Of a stretch of DNA of 31,667 bases, positions 7,553-15,454 are shown in pieces; within the stretch, counting starts at the first letter, position 1; each line of letters starts with the position of its first letter. The notes below the pieces were generated by a model. That model made no database searches, was not told where the DNA came from, and saw only the letters and a list, made by a program, of their open reading frames with translations. The stretch comes from Leptofilum sp050292445 (GTDB taxonomy: Bacteria; Chloroflexota; Anaerolineae; Promineifilales; Promineifilaceae), in NCBI GenBank assembly GCA_050292445.1, contig JBNKLQ010000038.1, positions 1 to 31,667 on the forward strand, written 5' to 3'. A program made the position numbers and the translations under genes.

Positions 7553-8932
7553 TTAGCTGCGCATGTTCTTCCAGCGCCAATAATTGCGAAACTCTTGCCA
7601 AAAAGCGGCAAGCCCCCCTAGCTGAAAAGTACGCCAGCTTTTACGCAACAAAGAGGCTGATTCGACGGGTAATGTTGCTCGGCTATGCTGCTTATCAGCT
7701 GCGAGATGAGGGGTCTGGCAGAATTTAATCAGGGGCTGCATTGTTACTTCCCACTGGAATTCGCTGGCAACCTGACGAAAATGGGCTGCTAAATTTATCC
7801 GCAAGTCTGGTGTATCGACCCATTCCAGGAGAGCATGAACAACCCCATTCACATCACCAGGCGCAACCAGCCGAGCCAGCCCATATTGTGCCAGTAGCTC
7901 ACCCATCACATCCCCTTCTGTGGCTAAAGTAGGTAAGCCTGCCCATAAATGGTCGAGCAAGCGGGTTCTAAAAGAAAAGCGGGTTTCGATGTGATCTAAA
8001 TGCAGGCTAACGCCTATGTCGGCTTCCAGTAGGTAGTTTTGACGTTCCTCATAGGGAACCCAATCGTTGAAGTATACAGTGCGATCCGTTAGTTCTAGTT
8101 CTTGACTGAGGTGGATGGCTCGTTCAACCGCATCCAGTTTGGCGATGGTGCTGTGCGGCCGTTTTGTGCCCATGAAAAAGAGTTTAACATCATCCCGCTG
8201 TTGGTGAATAAGATGCATGGCTCGAATGAGGGTATCGGCATCTAACCAGTTCCAAATGCCACCGGCCCATAAAATCACTTTATCATCTACTGCAATGTTT
8301 TTGTAAACACCTTTTAGCATGGTCTTTGTTTGGCGAGGCGGTCCCTGTGGTAGGCCAAACGGGACAACATCTATTAACTGGCGCAGTGAATGATCTATCT
8401 GGTGTGTGTATGGATTGATGCGCCCGATAGCAGACAGCGCACCCAACCAATAATCTCGTTGCTTTTCGCTGGCACATAGAATGAAATCGGCCAACCCTAG
8501 CTGAGTATTGAGGCTTTCTAAATCCCGTTCATATGTTGTTATTCGTTGCCAATCTTCAGCACTGGCAATTTGTTGCATACCTTCCAGCAAAAACGTGTTA
8601 TACATGTCCAGCGCTAGTGGTTTGCCCAATTGTGCTAAAAAGGGATAGGCAGTTAGCGTAACACCACGGGTGATAATGATGTCACATTGTTGCACTTGTT
8701 GCCGTAAATCAGTTTGGTTTTTGCAAATGGTCAGGTGAATGTTGCTGGGCGAGTTGATTGGTGGGGAGTTAGCGGCAATGATTGGCGGAATGATAAGATG
8801 AACACGAAACTGGTTACCGAGCACCTTGGCAAATTCCCACATGCGAATGCCTGGACCCGCCATGTTGGGGCCAACAACATCGTTCGGAATTAAGGCGATA
8901 ACGGCCGTTTCTCCATGCACAACCTTATTCAT
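7553..8932 (-). CDS. GT4-like glycosyltransferase with C-terminal amphipathic tail
   Basis: The start at 8932 is set by an 8-base overlap with the stop of the upstream gene at 8925, a typical coupled arrangement; the frame extends further upstream but those residues are not protein-like. The product is 459 aa. The N-terminus has GPNMAGPGIRMWEFAKVL, a loop typical of a GT4 subgroup. The C-terminal half has LWAGGIWNWLDADTLIRAM and TRFSFRTRLLDHLWAGLPTL, replacing the canonical E-x7-E. The last 35 residues (SWRTFQLGGLAAFWQEFRN...) form a basic, aromatic amphipathic segment resembling tails found in other large glycosyltransferases. It is probably a membrane-peripheral enzyme of the locus. Confidence 0.85.
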   Translation of the reverse strand: MNKVVHGETAVIALIPNDVVGPNMAGPGIRMWEFAKVLGNQFRVHLIIPPIIAANSPPINSPSNIHLTICKNQTDLRQQVQQCDIIITRGVTLTAYPFLAQLGKPLALDMYNTFLLEGMQQIASAEDWQRITTYERDLESLNTQLGLADFILCASEKQRDYWLGALSAIGRINPYTHQIDHSLRQLIDVVPFGLPQGPPRQTKTMLKGVYKNIAVDDKVILWAGGIWNWLDADTLIRAMHLIHQQRDDVKLFFMGTKRPHSTIAKLDAVERAIHLSQELELTDRTVYFNDWVPYEERQNYLLEADIGVSLHLDHIETRFSFRTRLLDHLWAGLPTLATEGDVMGELLAQYGLARLVAPGDVNGVVHALLEWVDTPDLRINLAAHFRQVASEFQWEVTMQPLIKFCQTPHLAADKQHSRATLPVESASLLRKSWRTFQLGGLAAFWQEFRNYWRWKNMRS

Positions 8933-10163
8933 TGAGCACCTGCTCATATACCTGTCGCCAGCGCGCTGTAACAATGTCCCAAGTATAGTTCAGCAGTACT
9001 TTCTCCTGCCCAGCTTGGCCCATTTGCCTTCGCAATGTTTGGTTATTTAACAGCTTTAACAGCGCTTGGGCCAACGCCTGAGAATCGTCAGCGGGCACCA
9101 GTAAGCCATCTTTATTTTCATCAATAACTGTGGGCACTGCACCAGCCCGACAACCAATCACCGGTTTCCCTGCTGCCCAAGCTTCAACAAAGGCAATGCC
9201 AAACGATTCATAACGCGATGGATACGCAAATAGATCACAGGCCGCAAAGAGCAAAGGTTTTTCTTCTTCTGTAAAATTGTGCTTGTAGATAATACGCGCT
9301 TGTTCAGCTGGTGATAGCTCGCTTGTGATTATCTGTTGCAACTGCTGGGTAAAGTGGGTTTTGGAGCCAGCAATTAATAATCGGACTTCGGGTAACTTTC
9401 GCCACACATGCTTCATAGCCAAAATAAGTGTATCTATCCCCTTGTTCCGTCCTTGCTGACCGATAAAAGCGACCACCGGATAATCTTCAAGTCCGTGTTG
9501 TTGACGAAATGTAACGGTATCGGCCTGAATATATCGCTCCGCATCCACGCCTGCCCCAATCACCGTAATTTTTTCGGGTCGAATGCCCCATTCTTGGATG
9601 AGATAATCTCGTTCGTAGCTAGAAAGTGCAATATATGCATTTGCCTGGCTGATAGCCTGGTAGATCATGGGGCGCTGATAGTTATAGGCATTCATGGGAT
9701 GCAAGGCACCAATAAAGACCAGTCGCTTCTGCGAGCGTTGACATGCTTTGAGGGTGGTAAACATGTGCAGCAAAGGAAAGGCCGCAGCGGCGACGATGTT
9801 GCATTCGGCCGTCTCTATTGCCTGACGTAATCCTGGCATGATTGGTCCATTGTAAAGTGTCCGCAGATGTTGATTGCCGGGCAAATGCAGTAGATAGGCC
9901 AGTCGTTGGAGGTGATAGAGTGGCTTGCCCAGGCGATTGAAAACGGCAAAGCGACGGATAGTAACACCATTTAATTCTGAAGTGGTTGCAGGCAATCGCG
10001 GCTGTGCAGGATCGACGAATAGCTCATTGTTGTGGCCATCGGCGGTGAAAACGGTTACGCGATCATCATAGTTCCTATGCAGGTCTTCTGACACACGCTG
10101 GATGAGTCGCTCGCTGCCGCCAATTGCGGGATAGTAGCCATGTACCACATGCAGTATGTCCAT
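8925..10163 (-). CDS. GT4 family glycosyltransferase
   Basis: A 412-aa GT-B enzyme starting MDILHVVHGYYPAIGGSE with the glycine-rich acceptor loop at 11-18. The C-terminal half shows VAFIGQQGRNKGIDTLI (231-247), RLLIAGSKT (261-269) and an intact E-x7-E as ESFGIAFVE (319-327), followed by AWAAGKPVIG. It is therefore a canonical retaining glycosyltransferase. Its stop overlaps the next gene's start by 8 bases. The ACGGCCGT palindrome that is common elsewhere is absent from this gene. Sugar specificity is unknown. Confidence 0.92.
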   Translation of the reverse strand: MDILHVVHGYYPAIGGSERLIQRVSEDLHRNYDDRVTVFTADGHNNELFVDPAQPRLPATTSELNGVTIRRFAVFNRLGKPLYHLQRLAYLLHLPGNQHLRTLYNGPIMPGLRQAIETAECNIVAAAAFPLLHMFTTLKACQRSQKRLVFIGALHPMNAYNYQRPMIYQAISQANAYIALSSYERDYLIQEWGIRPEKITVIGAGVDAERYIQADTVTFRQQHGLEDYPVVAFIGQQGRNKGIDTLILAMKHVWRKLPEVRLLIAGSKTHFTQQLQQIITSELSPAEQARIIYKHNFTEEEKPLLFAACDLFAYPSRYESFGIAFVEAWAAGKPVIGCRAGAVPTVIDENKDGLLVPADDSQALAQALLKLLNNQTLRRQMGQAGQEKVLLNYTWDIVTARWRQVYEQVLNE

Positions 10164-10233
10164 TGGTTATTGCTCAGGATTAGCACTCCCGCAAATGTCT
10201 ACGAGAGTGCCAATCTTTGTTGTATCGTCGCTT

Positions 10234-12108
10234 TTACCTAGTTATTTCTGGCAAATAGACAGAAAATAAATTTTCTACGATTTTTACGGTAATAGTCAGG
10301 TTCACTGGGCTGTTAGTCACAGGGCTACCCCCATTCATTCCGGTTATTGTAACCGTGTATGTGTGATTCCCTAAAGCTAATCCGTTTGTATTGATTGTAA
10401 TTTCGCCGGAGGTGTTTGTGGAGACTGCGCCGCTGTTTGGTGAGATGCTCACCCGGGCATCGCTCGTGGTTGTTGACCAGTTGATAGTTTCACTGCCCAA
10501 GTTACTGATCTGTACATTTAATTTGATAGATGAATTATCCCCTAACTCGTGCAAAACTAGCTGTGACGTTGGGTCTACAGACAAGTATGGGGGTAAAGGC
10601 GAAACGCCATGATTGTATGGATTTTGCCGGAAAGTGGGCCAGGGCAGTTTGCCATTGACGCTTCCAGAAAAATCCCACGCATAAATCATTCCGGAGGAGC
10701 CGCCACCATTGGCCCCACCAATAACCAGTTCAACATCCCCATCTCCATCAATGTCACCAATGGCGGGGGAAGCGTTTAGTGTAAAATTAGCCCCCAAATC
10801 CCATTCATCTGGTTGAGCAGCAAAACTGGTTGGGGTTAATTGATTGCCGTTTTTATCCCAGGCAACAACGTCCCACGTAGATACAAGAAATACTTCCACA
10901 TTTCCATCACCATCTACATCGGCCGCAATTGGTGAGGCAAGTGTAGCGTTAGATGCTCCACCAGGCGTGACTGGGGTGACTGGCCAGCCGGGTACTTCGC
11001 TGCCGTTGCTGTTTAGGGCGTGTACTTTACTGTCTGAAGAGTTAATAATCACTTCTAACTCTCCATCATTATCCAGATCGGCCAATGCAGGCGACCCCCA
11101 GGTGTAGCCATTTAATGTTACTGGCCAGCCGGACAAAGCGTTTCCGTTGCGGTCCCAGCCATTAACATACTGTCCAACACCTGGTGTACAGCCATCAGGA
11201 TGGCCGCAGTTGGGATTACCCCAAAAATAGCCCGTTCCAACCAAAATTTCTGCCCAACCATTACCTGTTAGATCGCCCAAGGCAGGAGAGGAATAGATGA
11301 CTTCATTGATAAATCTTGGAAAGCCTGTCAGTTCGTTACCGTCTCGGTCAAATGCGTGGATGCGCCCACCTTTGGTCATGTTGTATGTTCCGTTATCATT
11401 GCTGTCGCTGCCGATAATGATGTCGAGACGGCCGTCTCGGTCAATATCAAGCACAGCTGGTGAGGACCAAATCGTATCATAAACTTCTACACGCCACACT
11501 TCTGAGCAATCGTGGTTGAGTAAATGGACGCGAGCATCCCAACCGCCAAAAGCGATTTCCATTTTACCGCCATCATTCTCATCGAAGTCAGCAACTGCGG
11601 GTGAAGACCAAACACCGTCTCGCCAGCCATCGAGTCTAAAATCTCCTGTCTCAAAGGTGCATTGTAAATTTCCTTGGTGATCTAAAACATACAGTCCACC
11701 GTGGGCGGCTGGCGTAAAGGTGCTGCCCGCGCCAACAATAATCTCGCTGTTGCCATCCTGGTCAATATCGGCAATGGCTGCTTTGCCTTCAATGGCAGCA
11801 TTGCCGGTGTCATATTCCCATAGTTTGCTGCCTGTGCCGCGATAAGCGTACACTTTGCCGTCGGCTCCGCCCACCACAATGTCATCAATGTTGTCTCCGT
11901 TAACATCACCCAAAGCAACAGAGGCGAAACGGATACGTTCTCCAGAGAGCGTGACGGGAAAGCCTGGTTGATTGTTTATAGAGGCCGGTTGCGCAGCAAC
12001 CGGGGCGGGTCCTAGTAGATTGGATTGTCTCTCGCTGGTTAGATGCACAAAAATAAATAACAAAAGTAAGCCAACGAGAGGAACCCATATCCTTTTTCCG
12101 TTTTTCAT
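10234..12108 (-). CDS. Secreted FG-GAP/VCBS beta-propeller protein with BACON-like C-terminal domain
   Basis: A 624-aa exported protein. A hydrophobic segment at 8-23 is a signal peptide or anchor. Eight blade-like repeats from about 67 to 475 carry calcium-binding loops such as GDVNGDNIDD, ADIDQDGNSE, LDIDRDGRLD and GDIDGDGDVE, the FG-GAP/VCBS pattern of integrin-like propellers. Residues 507-620 form an Ig-like, BACON-type beta sandwich. The protein ends SVYLPEITR, close to a YLPL-type motif found in other secreted proteins of this group. A good AAGGA Shine-Dalgarno lies about 9 bases before ATG 12108. No catalytic residues are recognised; a structural or glycan-binding surface role is inferred from domain type and location. 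Confidence 0.87.
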   Translation of the reverse strand: MKNGKRIWVPLVGLLLLFIFVHLTSERQSNLLGPAPVAAQPASINNQPGFPVTLSGERIRFASVALGDVNGDNIDDIVVGGADGKVYAYRGTGSKLWEYDTGNAAIEGKAAIADIDQDGNSEIIVGAGSTFTPAAHGGLYVLDHQGNLQCTFETGDFRLDGWRDGVWSSPAVADFDENDGGKMEIAFGGWDARVHLLNHDCSEVWRVEVYDTIWSSPAVLDIDRDGRLDIIIGSDSNDNGTYNMTKGGRIHAFDRDGNELTGFPRFINEVIYSSPALGDLTGNGWAEILVGTGYFWGNPNCGHPDGCTPGVGQYVNGWDRNGNALSGWPVTLNGYTWGSPALADLDNDGELEVIINSSDSKVHALNSNGSEVPGWPVTPVTPGGASNATLASPIAADVDGDGNVEVFLVSTWDVVAWDKNGNQLTPTSFAAQPDEWDLGANFTLNASPAIGDIDGDGDVELVIGGANGGGSSGMIYAWDFSGSVNGKLPWPTFRQNPYNHGVSPLPPYLSVDPTSQLVLHELGDNSSIKLNVQISNLGSETINWSTTTSDARVSISPNSGAVSTNTSGEITINTNGLALGNHTYTVTITGMNGGSPVTNSPVNLTITVKIVENLFSVYLPEITR

Positions 12109-12300
12109 ATAGATATTTCCTTTACATAAGATTTATACTGTTTTAACGATACAGTGCTTATTCAATTCGTTTCACCTACTGTCCAAAATCCGCTAAATAG
12201 TATGACAACTGTGAAATGATTTCCAGCTGGCAGGAAAACTTATATCGTACGCTTATGTTAGAATTGAACCGATTGCCTGTGAAGATGATATTGGTAGGGG

Positions 12301-13293
12301 TTAGAGGGGTTTTTGTGCAATCATGGTGAGAGGCATGTTGGCGGCCAGGTGCAAGAAGGGAAGGAGGATGCCCGAGATGAGACGTTGACCAAAGGCATAA
12401 CGCCACATGGGCAGAAGAGCATATCGCCCCAACCGGCCAAAGCGATGCACAAGTTGATTGGGATTGTTACTTAACTCATCTTTGACAACTGGAGATAAAT
12501 AGATGCTTGGTCTTAATCCTGCCTGACGGGCAGCATTTAGATATTCGCGTAGGGAATAAACGTTTTCGTTTATGCCATGTTCAATTTCCACGCAGCCATC
12601 TAGCGTGTTTTTTTGTCGTAAGCCACCCACGGGTTCATTGATAAGGATGGCAATTCCCCCTGGGACGAGGGTGTCTGCAACTTCTTGCATGGCCTGGTTT
12701 GGGTCAGAGGTATGGTGTAGGGTAGCAGTCATGAAGGCAATGTCAAAGGTAGCTGGACGAACGGGAAGATTGTTCATGTCACCGATCAGCCGTTCAAAGT
12801 AAATGTTGTCGTGCTCCAGAAAAATATCGGCCGTTTCTAATCCGATAAACCGTTCTGTTATGATGTCAACACCCACAGCGTAGCTGGCTCCAGCCAAGAC
12901 CATGTGGCGTGTTGACCAGCAACGTCCTGCCCCGATGTCCAGCACTTTTTTGCCATTAAAATCAACTTTTTCCATAATGTCGTCAAAGCTTTTGGCAACA
13001 CTAATCCAAAGTGGGTCTTCGCCGTAATGGGGGAGTTGCAACATGGTGTCGATTAGTTCTTCCGATGTTTCACCCAGAAGCTCACTCCAGCCTTTTTGTT
13101 CGTTTTGTATGGTTTGGTCAGGGTTGGGCATGAGATCAACAATCCCATTTGAAACAGGATAAGCCGTGTGACAGGTACAGCAGGTGACGGTTCCTTCGCG
13201 AATTTCATGTTCATTGGCAACGGCCGTTTCCAACTCAAACTCTACTTCTCGACAAATTGGACAACGAATAAAGTTAAGAATCTCTTTACGCAT
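12301..13293 (-). CDS. Class I SAM-dependent methyltransferase with Trm112-like zinc domain
   Basis: A 330-aa protein. Residues 11-41 have CPIC...CxxC cysteines (C11, C14, C38/C39, C41) followed by YPVSNGIVDLMP, the Trm112-like zinc knuckle often fused to small-molecule methyltransferases. The Rossmann SAM site VLDIGAGRCWSTR is at 117-129, and ATLHHTSDPNQAMQEV plus LVPGGIAIL are the later Methyltransf_11 motifs. AAGGAG lies about 12 bases upstream of the start at 13293. In this context it could methylate a sugar or the glycan terminus, as chain-length caps do in some Wzm/Wzt systems, but the substrate is not evident. Confidence 0.87.
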   Translation of the reverse strand: MRKEILNFIRCPICREVEFELETAVANEHEIREGTVTCCTCHTAYPVSNGIVDLMPNPDQTIQNEQKGWSELLGETSEELIDTMLQLPHYGEDPLWISVAKSFDDIMEKVDFNGKKVLDIGAGRCWSTRHMVLAGASYAVGVDIITERFIGLETADIFLEHDNIYFERLIGDMNNLPVRPATFDIAFMTATLHHTSDPNQAMQEVADTLVPGGIAILINEPVGGLRQKNTLDGCVEIEHGINENVYSLREYLNAARQAGLRPSIYLSPVVKDELSNNPNQLVHRFGRLGRYALLPMWRYAFGQRLISGILLPFLHLAANMPLTMIAQKPL

Positions 13294-13383
13294 GTTGTTA
13301 TTAGACTCCTTGTTCAGATCGATAGTATGGAGAACGCACCATCAAAGAGCTAGTTGGACGACAGCATCTTACTTGAGGGTTTC

Positions 13384-14223
13384 CTATCTTAGATGTTTGG
13401 TGAGATAAGGGTAAATGTGACGGTGGTAAACACGACCGTATCCCCAATTCAGCAGTTTAAATCCATGTACCCATAGCCGAAAAAGTATCGTTTGCTGTTT
13501 TAGTTGTCTTTCAAATAGCTGTTGGGCAAAGGCGTACAATTCTACATCCAGGCGATTATACTGGAGAATTTTTTCAATCGTTTCAGGCGAGAGCGCTGTT
13601 TTTTGGGGACGATTTTGAGTAATGTTAGTTTTTGTGTAAAAAATACGCTGCCAGCCAAACGCTTTCCGTAATAAAAGCAAACTTGCATCAAAGTGATTAG
13701 CAAGTCCCACAACCTGGAAATGATTATTCAGATTTTCTTTTGCTTGCGCCAGGTGTACCCTTGTCATTTCTCCAACTGGTACCTCATTCCAAACACCAGA
13801 AATTAGTCGCGCCTGGCCATTATCTAGATCTGGGGTCATTTTACGCCCAAGAACATCCGATAAATCAAGCTTTTCGGACACAACCTGCTGGTGCAGATAA
13901 TGCTCTGGATTTTGCAGAACAAAATAATAATATGAAATAGTTCGCTCAACTGGCTCACGCAAAATCGTAAAGTAGGTACAAGATCGCGGAATGGATTCAT
14001 GAAAGCCAAAAGCCAAATGACCTTTAAGAATATGAATATCAGCTTGACGTTCTTGTGGCCATGCCTGGAATTCAGCAATAGATTGGTGGGAATCCGCACC
14101 AAGTGAATAGATTTGCGAAGAAGGGTATTGACGCTCAATAATTTGCTGTAGCGTTGTGCCAGCTGCTTTGGGTATATGTAAGAACAATAGCATTGGTTTT
14201 TGCTGGTCGGGTACTTTATTCAT
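13384..14223 (-). CDS. Sulfotransferase family protein (PAPS-dependent)
   Basis: A 279-aa protein with both cofactor signatures of PAPS-dependent sulfotransferases: the 5'-phosphosulfate loop HIPKAAGTTL (16-25) and the 3'-phosphate motif ILREPVERTISYYY (87-100). The type resembles the Sulfotransfer_2/heparan-sulfate-like group, which acts on carbohydrates. The start ATG overlaps the stop of the upstream GT4 gene in an ATGA tetranucleotide (14220-14223), so the two are translationally coupled. Coupling to a glycosyltransferase makes the sulfation of a sugar in this glycan the most likely job; the exact acceptor is unknown. Confidence 0.88.
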   Translation of the reverse strand: MNKVPDQQKPMLLFLHIPKAAGTTLQQIIERQYPSSQIYSLGADSHQSIAEFQAWPQERQADIHILKGHLAFGFHESIPRSCTYFTILREPVERTISYYYFVLQNPEHYLHQQVVSEKLDLSDVLGRKMTPDLDNGQARLISGVWNEVPVGEMTRVHLAQAKENLNNHFQVVGLANHFDASLLLLRKAFGWQRIFYTKTNITQNRPQKTALSPETIEKILQYNRLDVELYAFAQQLFERQLKQQTILFRLWVHGFKLLNWGYGRVYHRHIYPYLTKHLR

Positions 14224-15452
14224 TTGTTGACTTTTTCATAAACGGTTACTGTTTCCTGAGCCACGCGTTCCCAAGTGAATTGTTTGACCTGGATCAGGCC
14301 TTTTTGAGATAACTTGGCTCGTCTTATTGGGTCTTCCAATAAGTGTACGATAGCATCGGCTAAAGCTAGTGTGTCTGTTGGGTTGATGAGTAAGCCAGCA
14401 TCACCAATGACTTCGGGCAGCGAAGAAGTGTTGGCAGCAACAACGGCCGTTCCGCAAGCCATTGCTTCTAAAGCCGGTAGACCAAACCCTTCATACAATG
14501 TTGGATAAACTAGCAATAGTGCACCATTGTAAAAAGCTGGCAGTTCATCATCAGCAACGGTGTCAAAAAACAGGACATCTCTGGTTAAGTTGAGTACAGT
14601 TACCTTAGCGTAAACTTCATCGTAAAACCACCCTTTGCGGCCAACCAGTACCAGTTTGGGTGGTTGTGGCATTGCTTGATGCACTTGATGGTATGCCTCA
14701 ACCAGGCGCACCAAATTTTTGCGTGGCTCAATGGTGCCGACATGCAGGATATACGTTTGTGATTCCAACCCGTAAGCTGTCAGGGTGGGGTCGATGGCTT
14801 CGGAGGATAACGGCCGTAAACCAGGTTCCACCCCTTCATGCACCACATGCACCCGTTCTGGCTCAATACCCAGCAAGCGCACGATGTCCCGCTTGGTATT
14901 CTCCGATACAGCAATGACCGCATCAGCCTGCTCCTGGGCAAAGCGAAACTTTTCAGCCTGCATCTTTTGAATGTGCGGCAAGTGGTATTGGGGCAGGATG
15001 AGCGTGGTCAAGTCGTGAATGGTGGTGACACTTTTGGCACCGGGCAGGGCATAGTTCAGTACGTCCGATGAGTGAAAAATATCGACGCCGGCCAGATGCT
15101 TTTGCAGCTGAAAGTTTTGTACCCTTCCGGTCAGTTTTTCCCAGGTTGGTTCTAGCAGGTTGTCGATGGCGCGTACGGCCGTTTCAACCCCCGGCTTCTG
15201 CAAAAAAGAGAGATGAGACAATCTGCGGTGTCGCAACCCTGGAACGTGCAGCATCTTTGCCCGATTTTCTGCCAATCGAGCAATTTCCCCATGATGATGT
15301 GTTGCTCCATTGTGCAAGGGCAAATAATCGAGCAACACAAATTCATAAGAAGCTGGTGCTACTTGTAATAATGCCTGGATCAGTCGGTAATGATATGTAA
15401 ACACCCCGGCCCAGGCCCGATAAAGAACAGTTATATCAATACCGACTTTCAT
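14220..15452 (-). CDS. GT4 family glycosyltransferase
   Basis: The start is ATG at 15452, two bases after the stop of the preceding gene; the open frame upstream (to 15515) only overlaps that gene. The 410-aa product begins MKVGIDITVLYRAWAGVFTY, the strand-loop of GT4 enzymes of the mannosyltransferase type. Further motifs: TTIHDLTTLILP (143-154), HVGTIEPRKNL (237-247) and an intact E-x7-E as EGFGLPALE (321-329) followed by AMACGTAVVA. This is a canonical retaining glycosyltransferase. Its end overlaps the sulfotransferase start by ATGA. Confidence 0.93.
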   Translation of the reverse strand: MKVGIDITVLYRAWAGVFTYHYRLIQALLQVAPASYEFVLLDYLPLHNGATHHHGEIARLAENRAKMLHVPGLRHRRLSHLSFLQKPGVETAVRAIDNLLEPTWEKLTGRVQNFQLQKHLAGVDIFHSSDVLNYALPGAKSVTTIHDLTTLILPQYHLPHIQKMQAEKFRFAQEQADAVIAVSENTKRDIVRLLGIEPERVHVVHEGVEPGLRPLSSEAIDPTLTAYGLESQTYILHVGTIEPRKNLVRLVEAYHQVHQAMPQPPKLVLVGRKGWFYDEVYAKVTVLNLTRDVLFFDTVADDELPAFYNGALLLVYPTLYEGFGLPALEAMACGTAVVAANTSSLPEVIGDAGLLINPTDTLALADAIVHLLEDPIRRAKLSQKGLIQVKQFTWERVAQETVTVYEKVNK

Positions 15453-15454
15453 TT

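Noticed and set aside
9408..9830. 140-codon plus-strand open frame
   Set aside because: Antisense to the GT4 at 8925-10163 with no protein-like features.
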